From contig DDQB01000024.1 in NCBI GenBank assembly GCA_002342505.1, positions 1 through 20,630 on the forward strand: a stretch of 20,630 bases of DNA, read 5' to 3'. The stretch is from Acidaminococcaceae bacterium UBA2453. GTDB taxonomy: Bacteria > Bacillota > Negativicutes > Acidaminococcales > Acidaminococcaceae. The position numbers and the translations under genes were made by a program. Positions 8,529 through 15,074 of this stretch are shown piece after piece. Within the stretch, counting starts at the first letter, position 1. Each line of letters starts with the position of its first letter. The notes below the pieces were generated by a model that saw only the letters and a list, made by a program, of their open reading frames with translations, searched no databases and had not been told where the DNA came from.

Positions 8529-9359
8529 ATGGATCCCGTTATTATGAGCGGTCGTCCCGTAGCGGACGCCTGTAAAGAAAAAATAAAAAAGACCATTGAT
8601 GCCGTAAAGGCAGAAGGCAGGGACGTAAATCTGGCAATCCTCTCCGTGGGGGATGATTCCGCATCGCGGGTCTACCGGAACCGTCTTCTGAAAATGTCGG
8701 AAAGCCTGGGGATCGGACACCGGGTGGTGGAATTGCCGGCGGATACTTCCACGGAAGACGTGATCCGAACAATGCAGGAATTGAATGAGGATCCGTCAGT
8801 TACGGGGATCCTTCCCCTGATGCCGATGCCGGAATCAATCGATGCCGAGGCGGTATGCGCCGCGCTGGCGTCGGAAAAAGATATGGATTGCCTGCATCCG
8901 ATGAACGGCGGAATGCTGCTGACCGGCCAGAGCTGGTGGGCTGCCTGTACGCCACGAGCCTGTATGGCGATCCTGAAATTTTACGGGATCCCGCTGGACG
9001 GAAAGCACGCAGTGGTGATCGGCCGCAGCAATGTAGTGGGAAAACCGGCGGCGCTGCTGTTGCTGGAAGAAAACTGCACGGTAACAATCTGCCATTCCCA
9101 TACAAAAAAACTGCCGGATATTTTGCGGCAGGCGGATATCATTGTGGCGGCCATCGGGAAAGCCGGTTTTGTGACGGCGGATATGGTAAAGCCCGGCGTC
9201 GTCATTGTGGATGTAGGGATCAACGTTACAGAGGCCGGCATTGTGGGCGATGTGGATCCCAAAGCCAATGAAAAAGCTTCTGCTTACACACCGGTGCCCG
9301 GCGGCGTAGGCGTGGTCAGCAACGTCATGATGATGGACGCGTTAACAAGAAATTTATAA
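8529..9359 (+). CDS. folD: FolD-family methylene-THF dehydrogenase with altered cyclohydrolase residues
   Basis: A 276-residue member of the family that oxidises 5,10-methylene-THF to methenyl-THF and, when bifunctional, hydrolyses it to 10-formyl-THF. The N-terminal catalytic domain is at about 1-120, and the Rossmann domain follows with VVIGRSNVVGKPAA (about 162-175) and the closing PVPGGVG. The active-site Tyr (Y49) is present, but the Tyr-x-x-x-Lys motif reads YRNRL, giving Leu at 53. The usual GILVQLPLP block reads GILPLMPMP, giving Leu at 97 for Gln. The KDxD motif is kept (D118, D120). In characterised bifunctional enzymes this Lys and Gln serve the cyclohydrolase step, so the protein may be dehydrogenase-only; this rests on an alignment by eye. 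It lies one base after fhs and ends before a strong terminator. Confidence 0.94.
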   Translation: MDPVIMSGRPVADACKEKIKKTIDAVKAEGRDVNLAILSVGDDSASRVYRNRLLKMSESLGIGHRVVELPADTSTEDVIRTMQELNEDPSVTGILPLMPMPESIDAEAVCAALASEKDMDCLHPMNGGMLLTGQSWWAACTPRACMAILKFYGIPLDGKHAVVIGRSNVVGKPAALLLLEENCTVTICHSHTKKLPDILRQADIIVAAIGKAGFVTADMVKPGVVIVDVGINVTEAGIVGDVDPKANEKASAYTPVPGGVGVVSNVMMMDALTRNL

Positions 9360-9400
9360 AAGCGTTAAAAAATTTTCAAAAAGCATTTCAAAAAAAATAA

Positions 9401-9428
9401 AAGCGTGCAAAATTTTTGCACGCTTTTT
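9401..9428. terminator. Bidirectional intrinsic terminator between convergent folD and the secreted-protein gene
   Basis: GCGTGCAAAA (9403-9412) pairs perfectly with TTTTGCACGC (9414-9423), and flanking A/T pairs lengthen the stem. TTTTT follows on the + strand (9424-9428), and an A-run at 9390-9402 gives the U-tract on the - strand. It sits between the folD stop and the 3' end of the - strand gene, so it can end both transcripts. Confidence 0.88.
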
Positions 9429-9512
9429 CTTATGGGAATACGGATGGGAATGAAAAAAGGTAAAGCTGTTTCAGCGACAGTTTCACAGTAAAACACTGCC
9501 CCGATACGGAAC

Positions 9513-10355
9513 TTAGATCCCGATCACAATACCGCCACCGTGTCCGTGATGATGGCCCCGGCCGAACCCGATGCCGATGCCGATCCCGATGGGAAATCCA
9601 CGGCCGGAAGAACGGTTTTCCTCCCGTTCCATATCTTTTTCATCCATAACGATATAATTTACTTTTTTTGTCTTGCTGAATTCGCCGATAGTCACTTCCG
9701 CCAGTACGTCCGCCTTGCCGCGGGCGATGCCGTAGAGCAGAGGCTGGCCGCTTTGATCGGCGTCGATCCGGATGATATTTTCATCCAGACTGGTCAGGGT
9801 CAGGGTATACGGAATATTTCCAGGCACACGGACAAAGACCTTGCTGGCGCTTTCCATGGGGATCTTCCGGTACAGGGCATAGATCTCCACTTTTTCCATC
9901 AGCTTATCCGTGGCGCCCATCAGCAGCTCCGTACGGTTTTCGCCGGGGAAACGCCGGAAGACACAGCTGTCATCCCTGGCCAGCAGATAATCTCCGACGG
10001 CGGTGGAACTGTCAGGCAGAAACGCCTTCACATGGTAAAAATAATCTCCTGTCAGCGTTTTATCCATGCGGAAAGAATATTGTCCGGACGGATCCAGACC
10101 GGAAGCTTCCGGGGCGATGCTGCGAAGAACGGCGACGGCGCTGTCAAATTTTTTCCCGCTGGTAATGTAATAGGCGGACAGGGATTTTTTCCGTGCAGCT
10201 TCCCGGACAGCCGACGCTTCGGAAGACGGAACGACCGCGCCGTTCCTGTATGTTTCTGCTGCGTAAGCTGTGTCCGCGGCTATGGGCATCACAATGCCCG
10301 CCGCCATAACGGAAAATGTCAACAGGCCGACGGCCAACATGTTCTGGCGTTTCAT
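9513..10355 (-). CDS. Secreted protein with Ig-like segment and Gly/His-rich C-terminal tail, function unknown
   Basis: I do not recognise this 280-residue protein as a named family. It has a clear Sec signal peptide (residues 1-32, probable cut after AYA). A mixed region follows at about 33-172 with alternating polar and hydrophobic residues. A segment at about 173-236 looks like a bacterial Ig-like (BIG2-type) fold, with the pattern of N-I-I-R-I-D then Y-G-I-A-R-G-K-A-D-V. The last 33 residues are low complexity: repeated Gly-Ile, then GRGHHHGHGGG, then a Gly-Ile end. The His cluster could bind metal; this is inference. The ATG has AGAGGT seven bases upstream. It is the second gene of a - strand pair, 53 bases after the His-rich Spy-like gene, and ends near a bidirectional terminator. 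Co-expression and an extracytoplasmic role are likely. Confidence 0.82.
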   Translation of the reverse strand: MKRQNMLAVGLLTFSVMAAGIVMPIAADTAYAAETYRNGAVVPSSEASAVREAARKKSLSAYYITSGKKFDSAVAVLRSIAPEASGLDPSGQYSFRMDKTLTGDYFYHVKAFLPDSSTAVGDYLLARDDSCVFRRFPGENRTELLMGATDKLMEKVEIYALYRKIPMESASKVFVRVPGNIPYTLTLTSLDENIIRIDADQSGQPLLYGIARGKADVLAEVTIGEFSKTKKVNYIVMDEKDMEREENRSSGRGFPIGIGIGIGFGRGHHHGHGGGIVIGI

Positions 10356-10400
10356 AATGTATACCTCTTTACCTTCACAAAATTTTATCTCTGCAATAAA

Positions 10401-10423
10401 GCTGCCGGTCAGGCTTTGGCAGC
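10401..10423 (-). other. Weak hairpin overlapping the stop codon of the Spy-like gene
   Basis: Read on the - strand, GCTGCC (10423-10418) and GGCAGC (10406-10401) form a six-base stem around an 11-base loop, followed by TTTATT. The TGA stop of the upstream gene lies in the loop. It could act as a partial terminator that lowers expression of the downstream gene, or be chance. Confidence 0.25.
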
Positions 10424-11254
10424 AGCAGCTTCGGGATTGGCGGGCCCGCGTCCGTCATGGATCCCGCGATGGCCGCGATGGCCGCGGGGGCCGGGCGCGC
10501 CCTGGCCGGGACCAAAGCTGTGATGGTCTTTCTTCCACTGTTCTTTTTCTTCCGGGGTCATCTGCTGCCACTTTTTCCAGAAGGCTTCCATCCGTTCCTG
10601 TTGGCGTTTATCCCGTTCCAGGAACCGTTTCTTTTCTTCCGGGCTCATGTTCTTGGTGCGTCTTATTACCATTTCGTCATGTTTCTTCTTGAAGTATTCA
10701 TGACGTTCCGCATCGGTCATCTTAGCGATTTTTTCCCGTTCAACCTTTCTGGCTTCCTGTTTTTTTTCAAAGGCTTTCTTTTCGTCTTCCGTCATGTTCT
10801 TCATACGTTCTTCATTGACGCGATTGATAAATTTTTCCGTCGCTTCCCGGCGCTCCCGTTCATTCATGGTCTGCCAGTTAGCAAAGAACTGTTCCCGTTC
10901 CTTTGCCAGCATCTGCCGCTGTTCGAGAGTCAGTTTGCCGGGACGGTTATGTTTTTCGCCGTGGAATCCGTCTTTGTGATGGTGGCCGGGACCGCCGTGA
11001 TGACCATGGAATCCGTCTTTGTGATGGTGACCGGGACCGCCGTGATGGCCGTGGAATCCGTCTTTATGGTGTGTAAAGGGGGAACGGTCTTTGGCAGACG
11101 CAGGCGCCTGCTGTTCCACTTTAGCATTGTACTCCAGCCCTTTCTGCTGGGTGGCGGCATCTTCCGCCTCGCTGACTGCCGCAAAGGCAGAACCTGCAAC
11201 CAACGTTGCTAATACACCGGCTGCCAGTAAGGATTTTTTCCAATTCATTAACAT
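10409..11254 (-). CDS. His-rich Spy/CpxP-like (DUF3106-like) secreted repeat protein
   Basis: A secreted, highly charged protein of 281 residues from the preferred start. The signal peptide is about 1-25 (cut after SAFA). A His/Gly-rich region at 62-102 holds two full 15-residue repeats and part of a third, containing HHKDGFHGHHGGPGH. A helical region at about 106-245 begins with LTLEQRQ, similar to the LTxxQ motif of Spy/CpxP, and continues with repeated blocks such as MTEDEKK, MTDAERH, MSPEEKK and MTPEEKE spaced about 26 residues apart. The tail is Gly/Arg/His then Ala-rich. Spy and CpxP are periplasmic stress proteins, Spy a chaperone; an equivalent role or metal buffering here is inference. 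Three ATGs lie at 11260, 11254 and 11248; AAGGAG is two bases from the first and eight from the second, so 11254 is chosen. It is divergent from a two-component system. Confidence 0.85.
   Translation of the reverse strand: MLMNWKKSLLAAGVLATLVAGSAFAAVSEAEDAATQQKGLEYNAKVEQQAPASAKDRSPFTHHKDGFHGHHGGPGHHHKDGFHGHHGGPGHHHKDGFHGEKHNRPGKLTLEQRQMLAKEREQFFANWQTMNERERREATEKFINRVNEERMKNMTEDEKKAFEKKQEARKVEREKIAKMTDAERHEYFKKKHDEMVIRRTKNMSPEEKKRFLERDKRQQERMEAFWKKWQQMTPEEKEQWKKDHHSFGPGQGAPGPRGHRGHRGIHDGRGPANPEAAAAKA
10962..11071 (-). repeat. 45-bp tandem repeat encoding the His-rich units
   Basis: Two 45-base units (10962-11006, 11007-11051) differ at a few positions. A third partial unit begins at 11052 and matches for 14 bases before a three-base deletion. 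Each full unit encodes 15 residues in frame, rich in His and Gly. The near identity at DNA level suggests recent duplication or slippage, so unit number may vary between strains. Confidence 0.9.
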
Positions 11255-11326
11255 GTTCATCTCTCCTTCTTCTTAATCATATCATTTGAACTCATGGAAG
11301 ACAACGTTTGGAAACTAAATTTTCTG

Positions 11327-11351
11327 TTTTGCGCACGGATTTATTTTGCGC
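11327..11351. repeat. Direct repeat TTTTGCGC, 17 bases apart
   Basis: Identical octamers lie at 11327-11334 and 11344-11351, upstream of the - strand secreted-protein genes. Their position suits a regulator-binding site for that operon, but no factor is known and the match is short. Confidence 0.35.
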
Positions 11352-11437
11352 GGAACCGTTTGCCGGAATGAACCTTGCAGAAATCTGAAGGGTTCTCCCG
11401 GCTCGCTTATATAATAGGGTCCATTTATGACGAATCC

Positions 11438-11473
11438 ATGTTTTTTTCTCAACAAAAATATGTTTTTTCTAAA
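11438..11473. repeat. Direct repeat ATGTTTTTT-CT, 22 bases apart, abutting the response-regulator promoter
   Basis: Copies start at 11438 and 11460. They share ATG, a run of six or seven T, CT and A-rich ends. The 22-base spacing equals about two helical turns, the kind of phasing OmpR-family regulators use on direct repeats. The second copy abuts the -35 box at 11474, so autoregulation is possible. T-rich sequence raises the chance of coincidence. Confidence 0.4.
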
Positions 11474-11502
11474 TTGTAAGGTCGATATTTTTGGTGTATA
11501 AT
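11474..11502 (+). promoter_or_regulatory. Promoter of the two-component genes
   Basis: A TTGTAA -35 box (11474-11479) and a perfect TATAAT -10 box (11497-11502) are separated by 17 bases, as for a housekeeping sigma factor. Transcription would start near 11509, giving a leader of about 30 bases before the ATG at 11541. Confidence 0.7.
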
Positions 11503-11540
11503 AAATTTGTATAAGTGTTTTTATTCGGGGGGCTGACGCT

Positions 11541-12236
11541 ATGAATAAAGTATTGATTGCCGATGATAATGCACAGATTACAAAAGTACTGAAAGATTAC
11601 GCGGGAAAAGAAGGTTGGGGCAGTTATATCGCCTATGACGGCGACGAGGCGCTACGCCTGTTCCGCGAATTTGCCAGCGAAATAACCATTGTCTTTCTGG
11701 ATGTGATGATGCCGAAGAAGGACGGCTTCGCCGTGTGCAAAGCGATTCGCGCCATGTCGCAGGTGCCTGTGATCATGATCACCGCCCGGGGCGAAGACGC
11801 AGATAAAATCCTGGGACTGGATATCGGCGCCGATGATTATATCGTGAAACCCTTCAGCGCGGCGGAAGTGATGGCGCGGGCCCGGGCGATCCTGCGGCGG
11901 ATGCCCCAGCAGGAAGAAAGCAGATCCCGCAAACTTACCGTCGACAACCTGACGATCGATATCGACAATTATATGGTTACGATAAATGGCGCGGAAGTGC
12001 CGCTGACCAAACGGGAAAAAGAATTGCTGTGGCTGCTGGCCTCTAATTCGAAAAAAGTATTCTCCCGGGATAACCTTTTGGACAGCCTGTGGGGCTACGA
12101 TTATTTCGGGGACAGCCGCACGGTGGATTCCCATATCAAACGGCTGCGGGCCAAGCTGGACGCCTTCGAGCATCCGGGCTGGGCGGTAAAGACGATCTGG
12201 GGCGTGGGCTACCGTTTTGAAAAGACAGGAGAGTAA
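11541..12236 (+). CDS. OmpR-family response regulator
   Basis: A 231-residue two-component response regulator with an N-terminal receiver domain (about 1-118) and a C-terminal winged-helix DNA-binding domain (about 132-228). Receiver residues are complete: acidic pair D8/D9, phospho-acceptor D54 in FLDVMMP, T81 and K103 in IVKPF. The effector domain has the LTKREKELLWLL start, DSLWGYDYFGDSRTVDSHIKRLRAKL-like recognition block and a GVGYRFE end. A GGGGGG tract lies upstream of the ATG. The kinase gene follows after 112 bases and is almost certainly its partner. Divergence from the secreted His-rich proteins suggests those genes may be among its targets; that is inference from layout. Confidence 0.96.
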   Translation: MNKVLIADDNAQITKVLKDYAGKEGWGSYIAYDGDEALRLFREFASEITIVFLDVMMPKKDGFAVCKAIRAMSQVPVIMITARGEDADKILGLDIGADDYIVKPFSAAEVMARARAILRRMPQQEESRSRKLTVDNLTIDIDNYMVTINGAEVPLTKREKELLWLLASNSKKVFSRDNLLDSLWGYDYFGDSRTVDSHIKRLRAKLDAFEHPGWAVKTIWGVGYRFEKTGE

Positions 12237-12280
12237 TGTTCCGGTCTGAAAAGTTTCAGGGAACACCGAGCCAGCTGTAA
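12236..12280 (+). CDS. Possible 14-codon leader ORF overlapping the response-regulator stop
   Basis: An ATG overlaps the regulator stop by one base (TAATG) and has AGGAGAG just upstream. The reading frame gives 14 residues and a TAA at 12278-12280, in a different frame from the kinase. It wraps a hairpin at 12237-12265. It may be a coupling or attenuating leader for the kinase, a remnant, or chance; no homologue is known to me. Confidence 0.25.
   Translation: MFRSEKFQGTPSQL
12237..12265 (+). other. Bulged 11-bp hairpin between regulator and kinase genes
   Basis: TGTTCC (12237-12242) pairs with GGAACA (12260-12265), and CTGAA (12246-12250) pairs with TTCAG (12255-12259). This leaves a GGT bulge and an AAGT loop. 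No T-run follows, so it is not a standard terminator. It could lower or process the message ahead of the kinase gene. Confidence 0.5.
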
Positions 12281-12348
12281 ATGCCCGGCAATGTGCAGAA
12301 CAGCGCGCGGTGAGATCGGCCGGCGGAACGGCGGAATGGAGTGGAAAG

Positions 12349-14064
12349 ATGTTTAAGAGTAAAATAGCTGCGAAGCTGGCGGCCTATTTTGCGCTGGCCG
12401 TTTTGGTCTTTGCTTTTGTCATGGCCTTTTCTTTCGGCCATTTTTTCCGGGAAAGTTTTATTGAGCGGCAGCAGAAGGCGCTGACCCATCGGGCCGCCAA
12501 CGTGGCCGCCATCATGGGAGATAACCTGGAACGCTCCCGTGTGCGGGAAGGAAAGAAAGAAGAACAGCATCACACAACGGAAGCCGCAGGGAAAGCGCAG
12601 CCCGGCGTACCGTCCGGTAATCCGGACACGGCTGCAGCAGCGGCAGCGGGCGACGCAGCCGCAAAAGGACAGACTGCTGCTAAAAAAACGGTGCATCCGG
12701 GGGAACTGCTCCGCTCCCGCCGGCTGATCGCCTATGTGAATATCATTACGGCGGATGATGTATGGGTAGCCGACAAGGAAGGCAATATCGTCATGCGCAC
12801 CCATCTGCCGGAAGGAAACGCCAAAGTGGTTCCCAGTAACATCCGGGGACGGATCGAACACCACAGGGGGCCTCAGGGACGGGACGTGCCTCCGGTCTTT
12901 GAAGGGACTACTACGGTCAATTCCCTGCCGCAGCTTTACCGGGATATGTTCCGGAAAGGGTTCAAGGGAGAATCCTCCGTACAGGAAGAATTTGACAAAC
13001 GGATCAACGAGATGATGGTCTCTGCCACGGCGCCTATCTACGATAAAAACGGCGGCGTGGAAGGCGTCCTGATGTTACGGGTACCGGTTTTCGGGCTGCG
13101 GCATGCCTTCTTTGAAGCGCTGGAAGTATTTGGCGGCTGTCTGGCGCTGGCGCTGCTGATCGCGCTGGCGGTAGCCTGGTTCCTGTCCAATAAATTCACC
13201 AAACCCCTGAACAAGATGAAAGATACGGCGGAACGGCTGGCAGCAGGAGACTATAAAGCCCGCAGCTTTGTAACGCAGAACGATGAAATCGGGGAACTGG
13301 CCGTAACCCTGGACGGTATGGCCGGACGGCTGGAAGAAGCAGACCTGGAAACAAAAAAAATGGAAAAGATCCGGAAAGAATTTATCGCCAACATCTCCCA
13401 CGAGCTGCGCACGCCGGTAACAGTGATGCGGGGCAGCCTGGAAGCCTTACGGGATAAAGTGGTGACGGAACCGGCCGAAGTGGAAAAATATCATGACACC
13501 ATGTACGATGAAACCCTGTTCCTGCAGCGGCTCATCAACGATCTGCTGGATCTGTCGCGATTGCAGAATGTGGATTTCCCTATTGAAAAAGAACCGCTGA
13601 ATTTCTGTGAAGTGGTGCAGAACGCTGTGCGGAGCGCCCGGCATCTGGCACGGGAAAAGAATATTACCGTCGAGTGCGAGACCGACGCGCCCATGTATAA
13701 GATGACAGGGGATTACGGACGGCTGAACCAGATGCTCATGATCTTCCTGGACAATGCGGTGAAGTTTAGTCCGGAGAACCGTTCCGTAGAAGTAAAGATG
13801 GCGAACCGCCGCCTGACGGTCACAGATCATGGGGAAGGAATCAAAGAAGAAGACCTGCTCCATGTATTTGACCGCTTCTATAAAACTCGGGGCGAGAAAA
13901 ATAAATCCGGCAGCGGGCTGGGCCTGGCTATTGCCCGGGAAATAGCGGAACGGCATGCGATCGCCTTATCGATCCGCAGCGAGTACGGAAAAGGGACCAC
14001 GGTTGTCATGGAACTACCGAAACCGGAAGAGCTCAGCGCGGAAGAAAAAGCGGAAATGGCATAA
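12349..14064 (+). CDS. Membrane sensor histidine kinase (HAMP-HisKA-HATPase)
   Basis: The kinase partner of the adjacent regulator, 571 residues from the chosen start. It has a membrane segment at about 9-30, an extracytoplasmic region at about 31-257 and a second membrane segment at about 258-280. HAMP (about 282-333), HisKA with the phosphorylated His in NISHELRTP (H351), and an ATPase domain follow, the last with DNAVKFS (468-474), DHGEGI (493-498) and GSGLGLA (521-527). The extracytoplasmic part contains a low-complexity stretch (about 68-116) with HH and runs of Ala, then a PAS/CACHE-like core (about 125-245). ATG 12349 is preferred because GGAG lies seven bases upstream; an in-frame GTG at 12310 would add 13 residues of poor quality. 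The stimulus is not known; the neighbours suggest envelope or metal stress. Confidence 0.94.
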   Translation: MFKSKIAAKLAAYFALAVLVFAFVMAFSFGHFFRESFIERQQKALTHRAANVAAIMGDNLERSRVREGKKEEQHHTTEAAGKAQPGVPSGNPDTAAAAAAGDAAAKGQTAAKKTVHPGELLRSRRLIAYVNIITADDVWVADKEGNIVMRTHLPEGNAKVVPSNIRGRIEHHRGPQGRDVPPVFEGTTTVNSLPQLYRDMFRKGFKGESSVQEEFDKRINEMMVSATAPIYDKNGGVEGVLMLRVPVFGLRHAFFEALEVFGGCLALALLIALAVAWFLSNKFTKPLNKMKDTAERLAAGDYKARSFVTQNDEIGELAVTLDGMAGRLEEADLETKKMEKIRKEFIANISHELRTPVTVMRGSLEALRDKVVTEPAEVEKYHDTMYDETLFLQRLINDLLDLSRLQNVDFPIEKEPLNFCEVVQNAVRSARHLAREKNITVECETDAPMYKMTGDYGRLNQMLMIFLDNAVKFSPENRSVEVKMANRRLTVTDHGEGIKEEDLLHVFDRFYKTRGEKNKSGSGLGLAIAREIAERHAIALSIRSEYGKGTTVVMELPKPEELSAEEKAEMA

Positions 14065-14070
14065 TAAAAA

Positions 14071-14109
14071 CAGGAACGGGCTGTTTTTGTACAGGGTGGC
14101 GCGTTCCTG
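14071..14109 (+). terminator. Large stem-loop after the kinase gene, possible terminator
   Basis: CAGGAACG (14071-14078) pairs perfectly with CGTTCCTG (14102-14109). Inside the loop CTGT (14081-14084) pairs with ACAG (14091-14094). What follows is AT-rich (ATTGTACAATAATTATT) but not a clean T-run. It may end the two-component transcript or serve as a processing site. Confidence 0.45.
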
Positions 14110-14148
14110 ATTGTACAATAATTATTGAAAAGAGCAGAGGTCTTATCC

Positions 14149-15060
14149 ATGGAATATGGATGCAGGAATAAAACAGTAGTTATCACCGGCGGGACCAGCG
14201 GGATCGGGCTGGCTGCCGCCCGGGCTTTCTGGCTGGACGGGGCCAACGTGTTCCTGGTGGGACGGGACCGGGGCCGTGGCATGAAAGCGCTGACCCGGAT
14301 CATCGGGTGTGAGAATACAGAAAAATTTGTATTTCCGGCCGCCGATCTGGCAAGGCTGCGTTTCATTGCGGCCGATGTGACCAGACAGGCGGACTGCCGG
14401 ATGGCAGCGCTGACAGCCGGATATTACGGCAAAGGAAAAATCGATATTCTTGTGAACAGCGCCGGCATATACCGGGAAAAGCGGCTGGAGCGGGTTTCTG
14501 TGGCAGACTATAACCAGATCATGGATGTGAACGTGAAGGGAACATTCCTTATGATCCAGGCCTGCCAGCCGTATATGCTGCCCCGGGCCGAAGCGCCGGA
14601 TGAAGCAGGAAAAGAAACTTCTGCAGAAGCGGCGGAAGAAAACAGGAACGGCAGTGCGGCAGACCATATCGAAGGACAGGATCCGAAAACGATAAAGGAC
14701 CGTTGCATCGTCAACATCGCCAGCGACGCGGGGATCGGCGGCAACTACGGCTGTCCCGTTTACTGTGCTTCCAAAGGCGCCGTGGTCTCCCTGACCAAAG
14801 CGCTGGCGCTGGACATGGCTCCGGACATCCGGGTGAACTGTATCTGCCCGGGGGATGTGGACACGCCGCTGCTGGAAGAACAGCTGAAAAAGGCAGAGGG
14901 AAGTTATACAAAAGAAGAGATGGGCGAAGGCTATCCCCTGGGGCGAATCGCTTCAGCGGAAGAAGTGGCGCATGTGATCTGCAGCGTAGCCTCACCGGCC
15001 AACGCATTTATGACAGGCGCCATCATTCCCGTGGACGGCGGCCTCACCGCCATGGGATAA
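14149..15060 (+). CDS. Short-chain dehydrogenase/reductase with charged insertion
   Basis: An NAD(P)-dependent oxidoreductase of the classical SDR family, substrate unknown, 303 residues from the chosen ATG. The cofactor loop TGGTSGIG is at 13-20, NSAG at 103-106 and the catalytic set is N128, S192, Y205 and K209 (YCASK). The C-terminal CPGDVDTP and PVDGG blocks are typical. Two expansions are odd: extra residues around 46-70 between beta strands 2 and 3, and a hydrophilic insertion of nearly 40 residues (about 146-184), rich in Glu, Ala and Asp, between the helix after N128 and the strand leading to S192. GAGG lies eight bases before ATG 14149; a TTG at 14125 is less likely. It precedes murI by 14 bases. 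A function in sugar or hydroxy-acid metabolism is possible but not shown. Confidence 0.88.
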   Translation: MEYGCRNKTVVITGGTSGIGLAAARAFWLDGANVFLVGRDRGRGMKALTRIIGCENTEKFVFPAADLARLRFIAADVTRQADCRMAALTAGYYGKGKIDILVNSAGIYREKRLERVSVADYNQIMDVNVKGTFLMIQACQPYMLPRAEAPDEAGKETSAEAAEENRNGSAADHIEGQDPKTIKDRCIVNIASDAGIGGNYGCPVYCASKGAVVSLTKALALDMAPDIRVNCICPGDVDTPLLEEQLKKAEGSYTKEEMGEGYPLGRIASAEEVAHVICSVASPANAFMTGAIIPVDGGLTAMG

Positions 15061-15074
15061 AGGAAGTGATGAGA

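Larger units (their letters stand above)
11255..11540. other. Shared intergenic control region between the secreted-protein operon and the two-component genes
   Basis: This AT-rich stretch of about 285 bases separates divergent genes. It holds the promoter for the response regulator (11474-11502), two T-rich direct repeats next to that promoter, and two TTTTGCGC repeats nearer the - strand gene. For the - strand a TATGAT (11281-11276) with TTGTCT 17 bases upstream (11304-11299) is possible, but it would start the transcript almost on the ribosome-binding site. No small gene or RNA was recognised. Confidence 0.6.

Noticed and set aside
9471..9490. Small inverted repeat CTGT/ACAG near the - strand gene end
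   Set aside because: The four-base stem is expected by chance, and a strong terminator is already present at 9401-9428.
9540..10523. + strand open frame (327 codons) opposite the secreted-protein genes
   Set aside because: The - strand gene has a signal peptide and ribosome-binding site; the + strand frame crosses two genes and has no start signal.
10962..11071. Possible CRISPR array
   Set aside because: Units are contiguous without unique spacers and lie in frame inside a coding gene.
11410..11415. TATAAT as a + strand promoter
   Set aside because: No -35-like hexamer lies 16-18 bases upstream, and a better promoter is closer to the gene.
14703..15074. Upstream extension of the murI frame within the dehydrogenase gene
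   Set aside because: Translation is Arg/Gly/His-rich out-of-frame dehydrogenase sequence; GGAAG eight bases before ATG 15075 marks the real start.
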